DNA of 64,000 bases. It comes from Sphingomonas jinjuensis (GTDB lineage: Bacteria; Pseudomonadota; Alphaproteobacteria; Sphingomonadales; Sphingomonadaceae). The position numbers and the translations under genes were made by a program. Each line of letters begins with the position of its first letter. Position 1 is the stretch's first letter. The notes beneath the pieces were generated by a model. That model saw nothing but the letters and a program-made list of their open reading frames with translations, made no database searches and was not told the DNA's origin. Location of the stretch: assembly GCF_014197105.1 (NCBI RefSeq), contig NZ_JACIEV010000002.1:425291-489290 (forward strand), written 5' to 3'. Positions 36,086 to 47,356 of the stretch are shown here, piece after piece.

Positions 36086-37459
36086 TCAATTCTTGTCTCG
36101 GTCGAACGGATTGCTGGGCGCACGCAGCATCAGCCGCACGGGTACTGCGCCAAAGCCAAGCTCGCGTCGCATGGAGTTGATCAGATAGCGCTCATAGCTG
36201 GCCGGCAATTGATCGACGCGCGTACCGAAGATCACGAAGCTCGGCGGCCGCGTGTTGACCTGAGTGACGTAGCGCATCTTGATCCGCTTGCCGCCGGGGG
36301 CGGGCGGCGGCGTCGCCGCGATCGCGCGCTCGAACCAGCGGTTGAGTTCGCCCGTCGGCACGCGCTTCGACCACGCCTCGCGCGTTTCGAACGCCGTCTC
36401 CAGCAGCTGGTCCAGCCCCCTGCCCGTCTCGGCCGACACCGTCAGCAGCGGCACACCCTTCACCTGGCTCAGCCCGTCCTCCAGCGCCTTCTTCACGCCG
36501 TTGAACAGCGACGAGGCGTCCTGCGCCACGTCCCATTTGTTCAGCGCGATGACGAGCGCACGCCCCTCCTGCAGCACCTTGTCGGCGATGCGCAGGTCCT
36601 GCGATTCGAGCCCGAGCGTCGCATCGAGCAGCAGCACCACCACTTCGGCGAAATCGACCGCGCGCAAGGCGTCGGCGACCGATAGTTTCTCGAGCTTTTC
36701 CTGCACCTTGGCGCGCTTGCGCATGCCAGCAGTATCGATCAGCCGCACCCGCCGCGGCACTTGCTTGCGGTCGGTCCAGATCCAGTCGATCGCGATCGAA
36801 TCGCGCGTGATCCCAGCCTCGGGGCCGGTTATCAGGCGATCCTCGCCGATGAAGCGGTTGATGAGCGTCGACTTGCCCGCATTGGGGCGCCCGACGATCG
36901 CCAGCTTCAGCGGCGCATCGGGGCTCGAATCGTCATCGCCCAGATCGGGCGCTTCCCATTCGCCGATGATCGGCAGCAGCGCCTCGAACAGGTCGGCGAC
37001 GCCCTCGCCATGTTCGGCCGACAGCTGTACCGGGTCGCCGAAGCCGAGCGCCAGCGCCTCGAGCACGCCCTGCTCGCCCGACCGGCCTTCGGCCTTGTTG
37101 GCGACGAGGATGATCGGCGTGTCGGACCCGCGCAGCCAGCGTGCGATCTCTTCGTCGAGCGGCACGACGCCGGCGCGGGCGTCGACCATGAACAGCGCGA
37201 CATCGGCTTCGTCGACCGCCGCCTGCGTCTGGCGGCGCATCCGGCCGGGCAGCGTATCGGGATCCTCGTCCTCGTAACCGGCGGTGTCGATGACGCGGAA
37301 GTCTAGTCCGACGAGGCTCGCCTCACCCATGCGGCGATCGCGCGTGACGCCGGGCTGGTCGTCGACCAGCGCCAGCTTCTTGCCGACGAGGCGGTTGAAC
37401 AGCGTCGACTTGCCGACATTGGGACGGCCGACGATCGCGACGGTAGGGAGCAAAGGCAT
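36086..37459 (-). CDS. der: Ribosome biogenesis GTPase Der (EngA)
   Basis: 457 residues with two consecutive GTPase domains: first GRPNVGKSTLFNRL, DTAGYEDED and NKAEG; second GRPNAGKSTLINRF, DTAGMRKR and NKWD. A C-terminal KH-like domain (RYVTQVNTRPPSFVIFGTRV) follows. Der helps 50S subunit assembly and is essential in many bacteria. It is downstream of bamB, an order common to proteobacteria. Confidence 0.95.
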   Translation of the reverse strand: MPLLPTVAIVGRPNVGKSTLFNRLVGKKLALVDDQPGVTRDRRMGEASLVGLDFRVIDTAGYEDEDPDTLPGRMRRQTQAAVDEADVALFMVDARAGVVPLDEEIARWLRGSDTPIILVANKAEGRSGEQGVLEALALGFGDPVQLSAEHGEGVADLFEALLPIIGEWEAPDLGDDDSSPDAPLKLAIVGRPNAGKSTLINRFIGEDRLITGPEAGITRDSIAIDWIWTDRKQVPRRVRLIDTAGMRKRAKVQEKLEKLSVADALRAVDFAEVVVLLLDATLGLESQDLRIADKVLQEGRALVIALNKWDVAQDASSLFNGVKKALEDGLSQVKGVPLLTVSAETGRGLDQLLETAFETREAWSKRVPTGELNRWFERAIAATPPPAPGGKRIKMRYVTQVNTRPPSFVIFGTRVDQLPASYERYLINSMRRELGFGAVPVRLMLRAPSNPFDRDKN

Positions 37460-37548
37460 AAGCCTGCGCCCTAGCGGGTTAGCGCGCGGGCGTCACGCAT
37501 CCCGTTTTCGCACCTCCGCCAACCCCGCCTTCGCGAGGATGACGAAGC

Positions 37549-38871
37549 TTACCGATAGGCCGCGATGCGCCCGTCCTGGCTCAGCGTGTACAGCTTCGAC
37601 TTCGCGACGATCGGCGGCAGCGTGAAGTCGTCCTTGGTGTCGATCGTGTTCAGCACATGGCCGTCCTCGATCGCCGCCGACACGATCTGCCCGCGCGAAT
37701 TGGTCAGGATCAGGCGGTTGCCCGCCAGCACCGGCCCGTACCAGGTGATCGGCCCCGACTTCTTCTTTTCCTTGCGATAGCGTGGCAGCTGCGAGATCCA
37801 GCGCGCCTTGCCGTTCGACCGCGCCAGGCACACCAGCCGCGCGTCGTCGGTGACGACGAACAGCCATTCGCCCGCCACCCACGGCGTCGAGATGCCGGCG
37901 AAATTCTGCTCCCACAGCCGCTGGCCGGTCGCCAGCTCGAGCGCGACGATGCGCCCGCCCTGCCCGATGGCATAGACGCGGCCGTTGTCGATCACCGGCT
38001 CGGCGTCGATGTCGGACAGCGTCGAGACCGAGGTGTTGATCGAGGTGCGCGACAGCGCGTCCTGCCACAGCACGCGGCCATTCTCGTAGCGATAGGCCGA
38101 CAGCTCGCCCGACGAGAAGCCGGCGACGACCGTTCCCTGGCTTGCCGCCGGCGCCGCGACGCCGAACACGCCCTGTTGCTCCAGCGTGCCGGCGGCGGCC
38201 CACTGGACCTTGCCGTCGGCCTGGGCGACCGAGAACATCTGATTGTCCTGCGACAGGATCAGGACCGAGCCATAGGCGACCGTCGGCGCGCCGCGCAGCG
38301 GTCCGCCGGGCTTCGCGCGCCACAGTTCCTTGCCGGTCGCGGCATCGAGCGCGACGACGTCGCCGACGCCGTCGGCGGCGTAGACTTTGCCGTCGTCATA
38401 GCTGACGCCGCCGCCGAAGCGCGACGGTCGGTTCTTGTCGCCCTGCGCGATCTCGGTGCTCCATACCGGTGCCCCCGTCGCCGCGTTGAAGGCGTGGACG
38501 GTCGCATCGACGTCCATCGCGAACAGCTTGTCGCCGCCGACCACCGGCGCGGCGGCCAGCCGCTCGCGGTCGTTGCCGCCCTTGATCGCCGCGGTCCAGG
38601 CCTGGGCCGGCGACGCGCCGAGCGCTAGCTGGCCCATGGTCTTGGCGGCGTTGCCGCCCGGCTGCGCCCATTCGTCGTTGACGGCGGCGGCAGGCACGGT
38701 CACCTGTAGCGCCGCGATCGCCGGGTCGGCCTCGACCGCGGTTTCGGATACCAGGATCGGCACGCGCTGGCCGACGGTCGGCGTCTTCTTCGGCGCGCCC
38801 TTGAAGATGCCGCAGGCCGACAGCGCGACGAGTGCCGCGATGGCGACGCCGGAACGAAGCTTGGTGGTCAT
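37549..38871 (-). CDS. bamB: Outer-membrane assembly lipoprotein BamB
   Basis: 440 residues. The signal peptide ends in a lipobox (LSAC, Cys20), so the protein is lipid-anchored. The rest is an eight-bladed PQQ-type propeller with repeated GK.LW/ G..L..D units (AATGKELWRAKPGG, TGQRLWEQNFAG, NGKARWISQLP). It assists insertion of barrel proteins by the BAM complex. It overlaps the upstream TPR gene by four bases and precedes der. Confidence 0.92.
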   Translation of the reverse strand: MTTKLRSGVAIAALVALSACGIFKGAPKKTPTVGQRVPILVSETAVEADPAIAALQVTVPAAAVNDEWAQPGGNAAKTMGQLALGASPAQAWTAAIKGGNDRERLAAAPVVGGDKLFAMDVDATVHAFNAATGAPVWSTEIAQGDKNRPSRFGGGVSYDDGKVYAADGVGDVVALDAATGKELWRAKPGGPLRGAPTVAYGSVLILSQDNQMFSVAQADGKVQWAAAGTLEQQGVFGVAAPAASQGTVVAGFSSGELSAYRYENGRVLWQDALSRTSINTSVSTLSDIDAEPVIDNGRVYAIGQGGRIVALELATGQRLWEQNFAGISTPWVAGEWLFVVTDDARLVCLARSNGKARWISQLPRYRKEKKKSGPITWYGPVLAGNRLILTNSRGQIVSAAIEDGHVLNTIDTKDDFTLPPIVAKSKLYTLSQDGRIAAYR

Positions 38872-39569
38872 TTCGTCGGGGAACCTTCGTTCTGCGGGGT
38901 CGACCCCGTGCCCACTAGCCCTGCCATCTGAACCGCGCGTTGACGGATCGGCTCGGGCACGCTGGCATCCTTGCCCAGCTGGCTGAACATCTGCTTGGCC
39001 AGCGCATTCTGGCCCTGCTTCATCCTGGCGATCGCGGTCATCTCGCCGGCGCTGCCGTACCAGGCGTTACCGGGGATCGTCAGCGGACGCATCCGCTCGA
39101 TGACGACATCGGGCTTGAGCGAGTCGAATTCGACCGAGGTCTGGCGGATCAGCGCCAGGTCGCGGAACGGCTTGGCGAGGCTCTGGTCGCCGGCGATCGC
39201 GGCGAACTTGGCCGCGGCGCCGCGGGTGTCGCCCTTCGCCAGCATCTGGTCGCCCTGCGCGAAGAGCGCCAGCGCACGATAGCCGTCCGCCTTCGACCGC
39301 GACAGGGCATCGAGTGTCGGCGCGGCCTGCGCGTCGCTGCCCGCCGCCAGCTGGTCGTAGGCGGCCTGAAGCTTTTCGCCCTGCTCACCGGCGGCGACGA
39401 CATTGCGATGCTGCCAATAGAGAAAGCCGCCGAACGCCGCGAGGCCGCCGACGATCGCCACGATCAGCAGCTTGCCATAGCGCTGCCAGAACGACAGCAT
39501 CTGGTCGCGCCGCAGTTCGTCGTCGACCTCGCGCAGGAATGCTTCGTTGGATTGCGGGGTGAGCGCCAA
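38868..39569 (-). CDS. YfgM-type ancillary translocon subunit, TPR protein
   Basis: 233 residues: a cytoplasmic N-terminus (EAFLREVDDELRRDQMLSFW), one membrane helix (LLIVAIVGGLAAFGGFLYW) and a periplasmic TPR domain. This matches YfgM, which joins the SecYEG translocon and periplasmic chaperones. Overlap with bamB fits an envelope-assembly operon. The N-terminal phrase is typical for the alphaproteobacterial version. Confidence 0.9.
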   Translation of the reverse strand: MALTPQSNEAFLREVDDELRRDQMLSFWQRYGKLLIVAIVGGLAAFGGFLYWQHRNVVAAGEQGEKLQAAYDQLAAGSDAQAAPTLDALSRSKADGYRALALFAQGDQMLAKGDTRGAAAKFAAIAGDQSLAKPFRDLALIRQTSVEFDSLKPDVVIERMRPLTIPGNAWYGSAGEMTAIARMKQGQNALAKQMFSQLGKDASVPEPIRQRAVQMAGLVGTGSTPQNEGSPTK

Positions 39570-39640
39570 GCTTGGCTCCGATGGGTGTCTGGAAGGAAGC
39601 GCCAGCCCTTAGCGCTGACGCGGACGAAACGAAAGCCGGA

Positions 39641-40501
39641 TCAGGGGCGTGGTTTGTAGACGTGGTCGTCGCCGGGGAAGCTGCGGCTGCGAACCTCGTC
39701 GGCATAGCGTGCCGCCGCCTCGCCGATCCGGCCGGCGAGATCGTCGTAGCGCTTCACGAAGCGCGCGGTCCGCTCGAACATGCCCAGCATGTCGTCGATA
39801 ACCAGCACCTGGCCATCGCAGGCCGCCGACGCGCCGATGCCGATCACCGGGCATGCCACCGCCTCGGTAATGGCGCGCGCCAGCGGCTCGACCACCCCCT
39901 CCACCACCAGCGCGAAGGCGCCGGCATCGGCCACCGCCCGCGCGTCGCCGAGGATCTTCCCTTCCTCCGCCGTGCTGCGGCCCCGTGCGCCATAGCCGCC
40001 AAGGGCGTTGACCGCCTGCGGGGTCAGCCCGACATGGCCGACGACGGGGATGCCGCGCTGGCTGATGAACGCCACCGTTGGCGCCATTGCCTCGCCGCCC
40101 TCCAGCTTGACGGCGGCGGCGCCGGTTTCAGCCATGATCCGCGCCGCGCTGGCGAACGCCGCCTCCGGCCCCGCCTCGTAGCTGCCGAACGGCATGTCGA
40201 TGACGACCACCGAATGATAGCTGCCCCGCACCACCGCCGCGCCGTGGCGGCACATCATCTCGAGCGTCACCTGCAAGGTCGAGGGAAAGCCGTAGATCAC
40301 CTGACCCAGGCTGTCGCCGACCAGCAGCATGTCGCAGTGCGGGTCGAGCAGCTGCGCCATCCGTGCGGTATAGGCGGTGAGCATCACGATCGGCTCCCCA
40401 CCTTTACGCGCCTGAATCGCGGGCACGGTCAATCGCTTGAGCGGCGCCGGGGTCGGGTTGGCGCGGCTGGTCGCGGTGTCGAGCTGATAGGTCGTGGACA
40501 T
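39641..40501 (-). CDS. panB: 3-methyl-2-oxobutanoate hydroxymethyltransferase
   Basis: 286 residues. PanB transfers a hydroxymethyl group from methylene-tetrahydrofolate to ketoisovalerate in pantothenate synthesis. Marks are [48 protein letters not shown] and [20 protein letters not shown]. It lies first in the run panB-yfgM-bamB-der with a 71-bp gap before yfgM. Confidence 0.94.
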   Translation of the reverse strand: MSTTYQLDTATSRANPTPAPLKRLTVPAIQARKGGEPIVMLTAYTARMAQLLDPHCDMLLVGDSLGQVIYGFPSTLQVTLEMMCRHGAAVVRGSYHSVVVIDMPFGSYEAGPEAAFASAARIMAETGAAAVKLEGGEAMAPTVAFISQRGIPVVGHVGLTPQAVNALGGYGARGRSTAEEGKILGDARAVADAGAFALVVEGVVEPLARAITEAVACPVIGIGASAACDGQVLVIDDMLGMFERTARFVKRYDDLAGRIGEAAARYADEVRSRSFPGDDHVYKPRP

Positions 40502-40524
40502 CGACGCGCCCTATCCTGCCGCGG

Positions 40525-40962
40525 TCAATCGATCCAGCCGCGCGTCCGGGCATGACCCGCCAGCCACGCGCCAAACGCCGCGGCCGCGACGATGATGATC
40601 GGGAACGGCAGCACGACGAGCGCCCCCTTGTGCGCGACGATGTCGCTCCTGACGAACAGCCAGCCGAACTGGACGATCACGGCGACCAACGAGATCAGGA
40701 ACAGCGGCCGCGCCAGCACCGAGCGGGCGAGCAACGCCAGCGCGCCGAGGAAGCCGGTGCCGACCGCCACGGCATAGACCGCGTTGTACCAGATCGGCAG
40801 CGTCGCATAGAGTGCGCGGTCATAGTCGCTCGCCGGCCCCATCGCCTCGGCGCCGAGCCGAAACTGCTGCAGGCACGCCCAGCATCCCGCGACGCCCCAG
40901 ACCAGCAGGATGGCCGCGACGATGCGGAACCACATCGGAACAGACTTGCGCCCGTCGATCAT
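40525..40962 (-). CDS. Four-helix membrane protein, unknown
   Basis: 145 residues with four hydrophobic helices (RIVAAILLVWGVAGCWACL, IWYNAVYAVAVGTGFLG, LARPLFLISLVAVIVQFGWL, LPFPIIIVAAAAFGAWLAG). Clusters of conserved-looking residues such as LPIWYNAVYAVAVGTG suggest the family of small sugar-transporter-like membrane proteins seen next to metabolic genes, but no function can be given. GGGGAGAG precedes the ATG at 40962. Confidence 0.8.
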   Translation of the reverse strand: MIDGRKSVPMWFRIVAAILLVWGVAGCWACLQQFRLGAEAMGPASDYDRALYATLPIWYNAVYAVAVGTGFLGALALLARSVLARPLFLISLVAVIVQFGWLFVRSDIVAHKGALVVLPFPIIIVAAAAFGAWLAGHARTRGWID

Positions 40963-41017
40963 CACTACTCTCCCCTCTGGCACAAAGTCTGCGCGCGAGG
41001 CCGCCGCGCCGCAACCC

Positions 41018-41362
41018 TCAACCGAACAGCGCGGCGTAGCGATCGGGCTTAAAGCCGACCTCCAGCGTGTCGCCATGTTCCAATACCGGGCGGCGGATCA
41101 TTGCGGGACTGGCCGTCATCAGCGCGAGCGCCTTGTCGCGGTCGATCGCCTGCTTGTCGGCATCGGGCAGGGCGCGGAAGGTCGTGCCATTCCGGTTGAG
41201 CAGCGCTTCCCAGCCGAGCCGATCCACCCATCCCGCCAGACGTCCGGCATCGACCCCGTGGGCGCGATAGTCGTGGAAGCGCGCCTCGACGCCGTGGTCG
41301 GCAAGCCACTGGCGCGCCTTCTTCATCGTGTCGCAGTTCTTGATGCCGTAGATGGTGGTCAT
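41018..41362 (-). CDS. ArsC/Spx-family thioredoxin-fold protein (YffB-like)
   Basis: 114 residues. The start MTTIYGIKNCDTMKKARQWL has the single-cysteine motif of the Spx/YffB branch of the ArsC family (NCDT). The later PALIRRPVLE-like segment (AMIRRPVLEHGD) contains the usual arginine. YffB-type proteins are glutathione-dependent thiol reductases of unknown substrate; arsenate reduction is unlikely because no ars genes are near. GGAG precedes the ATG at 41362. Confidence 0.88.
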   Translation of the reverse strand: MTTIYGIKNCDTMKKARQWLADHGVEARFHDYRAHGVDAGRLAGWVDRLGWEALLNRNGTTFRALPDADKQAIDRDKALALMTASPAMIRRPVLEHGDTLEVGFKPDRYAALFG

Positions 41363-41410
41363 GAAATCTCCGTCGTCGTCGTCGCGATGGCGCGATAGGC
41401 AGGGTCGGCG

Positions 41411-41432
41411 CGAATGTTGAGACTCTTCACAC
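41411..41432 (-). repeat. 22-bp dispersed repeat, copy 2
   Basis: A perfect inverted copy of 23793-23814. It lies in the 130-bp gap between the divergent ArsC-like and nadE genes, 49 bp before the ArsC-like start, where a regulatory site would be expected. Confidence 0.7.
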
Positions 41433-41492
41433 ACCAGCGGCCGACGGCCCGCCGGTTGGCGCCCGCCCGCACCCCGCGCTAGGACGGCGGAC

Positions 41493-43538
<2,046 letters not shown>

Positions 43539-43566
43539 CCGCTTGCGTTCGCGTTGACGCGAGCGC

Positions 43567-44442
43567 ATGTGTGACGGCCTGATGACAGAGCCCGCCGGGG
43601 GTGGCTCGCGCGATCGCCGGATCGAGGACCCATCCAATCTCTACCTGATCCATCCCACCGCCCGGGCATTGCTGCCCGGCGCGCTGCGGCTTGGCGTCAG
43701 TGCGAATTTCGTCTCGATGGCCGGCCTCGCCTGTGGTGCCGTAGCCGCACTTTGTTACGTAAACTGGAACGACCCGCGCTTCGCGCTGCTCGGCCTCGTC
43801 TTCTCGATCGCCTGGCTGGTGATGGATGGCCTCGACGGCATGGTCGCGCGTGCGACGGGGACGTCGAGTGCGTTCGGCCGGTTCATGGACGGATTGTGCG
43901 ACCACGGCGTCTTCGCACTGCTCTACCTTGGCCTCGCCGCGTCGATCGGCACGCCGGGCGCCTGGGCGCTCGCGCTGATCGCTGCGGCCGCCCATGCCGT
44001 CCAGTCGAGCCTCTACGAGGGCGAGCGCGCCCGCTTCCACCGCCGGGTTAAGGGCGAGGCGCTGGCCGCCGTGCCCCGCCCGACCGGCAATGCGCTGGTC
44101 CGCCTGTATGATAGCGTCGCGGGCAGCGTCGATCGCCTCGCGATGCCGTTCGAGCGTCGCCTCGGCGCCAGCCCCGATCCGGTCGCCACCGGCCGCCTTT
44201 ACGGCGAACTCGCCGCGCCGGTCATGCGGTTCCAGTATCTGCTCACCGCCAATATGCGCGTGGCCGCGATCTTCCTCGCCTGCCTCGTCGGCAATCCGCG
44301 CCTCGCCTGGTGGTACGAAATCATCCCCCTCAGCCTGGTCGCCGCGATCGGGCTCATCCGTCATCGTGCCGTGGAGCGCAGCTTCGTCGCCCAGGGCACC
44401 TCATCCTCCATCCTTCTATCCAGCGAACAGGGTCATCCATGA
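43567..44442 (+). CDS. CDP-alcohol phosphatidyltransferase family membrane enzyme
   Basis: 291 residues with several membrane helices and a perfect CDP-alcohol transferase motif D-x2-DG-x2-AR-x8-G-x3-D-x3-D (Asp87, Asp90, Asp108, Asp112, in MDGLDGMVARATG). The family joins a CDP-activated alcohol to a second alcohol with release of CMP. Its two neighbours make inositol phosphate and probably CDP-inositol, so it may transfer inositol phosphate to a lipid or to a second inositol phosphate. Its stop overlaps the next start (ATGA). Confidence 0.88.
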   Translation: MCDGLMTEPAGGGSRDRRIEDPSNLYLIHPTARALLPGALRLGVSANFVSMAGLACGAVAALCYVNWNDPRFALLGLVFSIAWLVMDGLDGMVARATGTSSAFGRFMDGLCDHGVFALLYLGLAASIGTPGAWALALIAAAAHAVQSSLYEGERARFHRRVKGEALAAVPRPTGNALVRLYDSVAGSVDRLAMPFERRLGASPDPVATGRLYGELAAPVMRFQYLLTANMRVAAIFLACLVGNPRLAWWYEIIPLSLVAAIGLIRHRAVERSFVAQGTSSSILLSSEQGHP

Positions 44443-45530
44443 AGAGCATCAACGTTGCCATCGTCGGCATCGGCAACTGCGCCAGCTCGCTCGTCCAGGG
44501 CCTCGAGCATTATCGTGAAGGCGCCAACGACCTCGTCGGTCTGATGCATTGGGAAGTGGGCGGCTATCGCCCCTCCGACATCAAGATCGTCGCGGCGTGG
44601 GACGTCGACAAGCGCAAGGTCGGCAGCGACGTCGCCGAGGCGATCTTCGCCAAGCCCAACTGCACGGCGGTGTTCGCCCCCAACGTCCAGCCGACCGGCA
44701 CGGTCGTGCGGATGGGCGCGGTGTTCGACGGCGTCGCCGATCACATGAGCGACTATAAGGACGACCGTACCTTCATCGTCGCCGACGCCGCCGAGCCCAG
44801 CAAGGACGACGTGGTGCGCGAGCTGCGCGAGAGCGGCGCCGACGTGCTGATGAACTATCTGCCGGTGGGCAGCCAGGAGGCGACCGAATTCTACGCCGAA
44901 TGCGCGCTCGAAGCGGGCGTGGCCTTCGTCAACAACATCCCGGTGTTCATCGCGTCGAACCCCGAATGGGCGGCGAAGTTCGAGGCGGCGGGCGTGCCGA
45001 TCATCGGCGACGACATCAAGGCGCAGCTCGGCGCGACGATCGTCCACCGCGTGCTGACCGACCTGTTCGCGAAGCGCGGCGTGAAGCTCGACCGTACGTA
45101 CCAGCTGAACACCGGCGGCAACACCGACTTCCTCAACATGTCGAACCACCGCCGCCTGGAATCGAAGAAGATTTCGAAGACCGAGGCGGTGCAGTCGGTC
45201 GCGGCCGAGCGGATGGAGGACGAGAACGTCCACATCGGCCCGTCGGACTATGTGCCGTGGCAGAACGACAACAAGGTCTGCTTCCTGCGCATGGAAGGCC
45301 AGCTGTTCGGCGGCGTGCCGATGAACCTGGAGCTTCGCCTGTCGGTCGAGGATTCGCCCAATTCGGCGGGTGTCGCGATCGACATGATCCGCTGCGCCAA
45401 GATCGCGCGCGATCGCGGCCTGGCCGGCGTGATCGATCCCGCCAGCGCCTATTTCTGCAAGCACCCGCGCCACCAAGTGACCGACGACATCGCCCATGCG
45501 CAGGTCGAGGAATTCATTAAGGCCGCCTGA
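44439..45530 (+). CDS. ino1: Inositol-3-phosphate synthase
   Basis: 363 residues. It converts glucose-6-phosphate to inositol-3-phosphate using NAD. Visible marks of the short bacterial/actinobacterial-type enzyme are VAIVGIGNCASSLVQGLEHY, VLMNYLPVGSQEATEFYAE, FVNNIPVFIAS, IIGDDIKAQLGATIVHR, NTGGNTDFLNM and SKKISKTEAV. It is the middle gene of a three-gene operon, with overlaps of four bases before and one base after. MIPS is uncommon in alphaproteobacteria. Confidence 0.93.
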   Translation: MKSINVAIVGIGNCASSLVQGLEHYREGANDLVGLMHWEVGGYRPSDIKIVAAWDVDKRKVGSDVAEAIFAKPNCTAVFAPNVQPTGTVVRMGAVFDGVADHMSDYKDDRTFIVADAAEPSKDDVVRELRESGADVLMNYLPVGSQEATEFYAECALEAGVAFVNNIPVFIASNPEWAAKFEAAGVPIIGDDIKAQLGATIVHRVLTDLFAKRGVKLDRTYQLNTGGNTDFLNMSNHRRLESKKISKTEAVQSVAAERMEDENVHIGPSDYVPWQNDNKVCFLRMEGQLFGGVPMNLELRLSVEDSPNSAGVAIDMIRCAKIARDRGLAGVIDPASAYFCKHPRHQVTDDIAHAQVEEFIKAA

Positions 45531-46231
45531 TGATCCGCTCCGCCGTCCTGCTCGCCGCCGGCGAGGGCAGCCGGCTGCGCGGCAGCGCGCCGTCCAAGCC
45601 GCTCTGCCCGGTCGCGGGGCGGCCGCTGATCGACCATGCGCTCACCGGCCTCGCGGCGGCGGGCATCGAGCGCGTGGTGGTGACGCTCGGTTATGCCGCC
45701 GATCGCGTACTGGCGTACCTGTCGTCACGATCCTGGCCGGTCGTCGTCGAGCATGCGATCGTCGACCATCGCCGCCCCAATGGCGTCTCCGCGCTTGCCG
45801 CGGCGCCGCTGCTGGCGGGCGACGAGGCCGTGCTGGCGATGTGCGACCATCTGGTCACGCCCGATCATTACACGCGGCTGGCGCGGGTCGGCGCGCAGGG
45901 CGGGCTGACGCTCGGCATCGACCGGCGGCTTGGCCATCGCTGGGTCGACCCCAGCGACGTCACCTGCGTCGCGACCGAGGGTGACAGCATCGTCGCGATC
46001 GGCAAGGAGATGGCGCCGCACGATTGCTACGACACCGGCGTGTTCGCGGTCGGCTCGTCCTTCTTCGCCGCGCTCGCGACGCTGGAGGCGCCCTCGCTGA
46101 CCGAGGGTGTCCGGCTGCTGGCCGCCGATGGTCGCGCGCGCGTGGTGGATTGCAGCGACCTCGACTGGATCGACGTCGACGACGCGCCAGCGCTGGCGCA
46201 TGCGGAGGCGTGGCGCAGCATCGTCGCTTAG
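45530..46231 (+). CDS. Sugar-phosphate nucleotidyltransferase, probable inositol-phosphate cytidylyltransferase
   Basis: 233 residues, MobA/NTP-transferase fold: SAVLLAAGEGSRLRG, the lysine in APSKPLCPVAGRPLIDH, and MCDHLVTPDHY with the metal-binding Asp. The overlap with the inositol-3-phosphate synthase stop (TGATG) and the presence of a CDP-alcohol transferase in the operon support CTP:inositol-phosphate cytidylyltransferase activity. That specificity is inference; other sugar phosphates are possible. Confidence 0.8.
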   Translation: MIRSAVLLAAGEGSRLRGSAPSKPLCPVAGRPLIDHALTGLAAAGIERVVVTLGYAADRVLAYLSSRSWPVVVEHAIVDHRRPNGVSALAAAPLLAGDEAVLAMCDHLVTPDHYTRLARVGAQGGLTLGIDRRLGHRWVDPSDVTCVATEGDSIVAIGKEMAPHDCYDTGVFAVGSSFFAALATLEAPSLTEGVRLLAADGRARVVDCSDLDWIDVDDAPALAHAEAWRSIVA

Positions 46232-46236
46232 CTCCT

Positions 46237-46391
46237 CCCCGGCGAAGGCCGGGGTGGACCTAGTTCCCGCCGCCACCTACCCCCGTCATCCCGGCCTTGA
46301 GCCGGGATCCATCTCGCGGCGAGCCGCCCGCTCGATCATCAAGTCAGTTGCTCGAGAAGCCTTGGATCCCGGCTCAGGGCCGGGATGCCGG
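46237..46391. repeat. Hairpin plus dispersed palindromic repeat
   Basis: First CCCCGGC-GAAG-GCCGGGG forms a strong hairpin just behind the cytidylyltransferase-like gene and may terminate the operon. Then CCCGGCCTTGAGCCGGGATC and its approximate inverse GATCCCGGCTCAGGGCCGGG bracket about 60 bp. Both are common sphingomonad intergenic repeats. Confidence 0.75.
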
Positions 46392-46399
46392 AAGCAGCC

Positions 46400-46702
46400 T
46401 CACTCCAGCAATTTCGGCGCCTGCTGCTGGATCGCCGCCTTGATCGGCCCCGCGAACAGCGCGAGCATGCCGGGCAGGTCGACCACCGCATGGACCTTGT
46501 CCTCGAACACCGTTGCGCGGCTGGCGACTTCCTGGCCCATCGCCGTCACCGTGAAGACCATCGTGTCGCCCTCCCAGCGGTGGGTGACGTTGGCGCCGCC
46601 GGGGATCAGCCGGCCGATCTTGCCGACGCCGCCGTCAAGCCGCTGGCGCACCGTCTCCTTGCCGAGCTTGTGCGGGATATCGAGTTCGATCGGGGTGCTC
46701 AT
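46400..46702 (-). CDS. Polyhydroxyalkanoic acid system family protein
   Basis: 100 residues, START/PHA-system-like: [40 protein letters not shown] and a C-terminal helix ([15 protein letters not shown]). This small family is annotated near polyhydroxyalkanoate genes in some genomes but is widespread; its role is unclear. It overlaps the upstream VOC gene by four bases, so the two are coupled. Confidence 0.85.
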   Translation of the reverse strand: MSTPIELDIPHKLGKETVRQRLDGGVGKIGRLIPGGANVTHRWEGDTMVFTVTAMGQEVASRATVFEDKVHAVVDLPGMLALFAGPIKAAIQQQAPKLLE

Positions 46703-47130
46703 GCCGCCTTCTCCGTCGCAAACAGCATCGCGTCGTCGGCGAAAGCCTTGAATTCCAGGGCGTTGCCTGACGGATCGCGGAAGAACATCGTCGATTGCTC
46801 GCCCGCCTGGCCGGCAAAGCGCGTGTGCGGGGCGATGCCGAAGCCGATCCCCGCCGCCTCGACGCGATCCGCCAGCGCGCGCCAGTCCGCCGGGGTCAGG
46901 ACGACGCCGAAATGGGGAACTGGGACTTGGTGGCCGTCGACCTCGTTGGCGACCGCGACCGGCTTCGCCGCGGGATCGAGATGCGCGACGATCTGGTGAC
47001 CGAACATGTCGAAGTCGATCCACTCGTCGCTCGACCGCCCCTCCGTACAACCAAGGACACCGCCATAGAAGGCGCGCGCCGCGGCGAGATCGTGGACGGG
47101 GAAGGCGAGGTGGAAGGGGCGAAGGGTCAT
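46699..47130 (-). CDS. VOC (glyoxalase/dioxygenase-like) superfamily protein
   Basis: 143 residues with two vicinal-oxygen-chelate halves: [20 protein letters not shown] with His, [11 protein letters not shown], and [15 protein letters not shown] with the terminal Glu ligand. A metal site is thus likely intact. Substrate unknown. The ATG at 47130 fits the domain start; the open frame before it runs into repeat DNA. Confidence 0.87.
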   Translation of the reverse strand: MTLRPFHLAFPVHDLAAARAFYGGVLGCTEGRSSDEWIDFDMFGHQIVAHLDPAAKPVAVANEVDGHQVPVPHFGVVLTPADWRALADRVEAAGIGFGIAPHTRFAGQAGEQSTMFFRDPSGNALEFKAFADDAMLFATEKAA

Positions 47131-47195
47131 AGGACGAGTATCGTGCGCCGCTGCCCTGCCCGCAAGGTTTACGGTTCCCTTAGCCACTTCTTCGC

Positions 47196-47345
47196 TCCCC
47201 TCCCTGCAAGGGAGGGGTTGGGGGTGGGTTTTCGCCACGAGCGTCGCGCTCTGCGAAGCGTCATGCCCCCCCCTGCCCCTCCCTTTCAGGGAGGGGAGAA
47301 AGGTGTCGGCATCACTACCCCTCCCCCTGCGGGGGAGGATTGGCT
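47196..47345. repeat. Cluster of CCCTCCCT/AGGGAGGG hairpin repeats
   Basis: Three hairpins lie in this gap: CCCTCCCTGCAAGGGAGGGG, CCCCTCCCTTTCAGGGAGGG and CCCCTCCCCCTGCGGGGGAG. The same element occurs again behind metK (50248-50357). These are short mobile-type intergenic palindromes, common in related genomes. No gene in the gap. Confidence 0.8.
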
Positions 47346-47356
47346 AGGGCGTCGTC

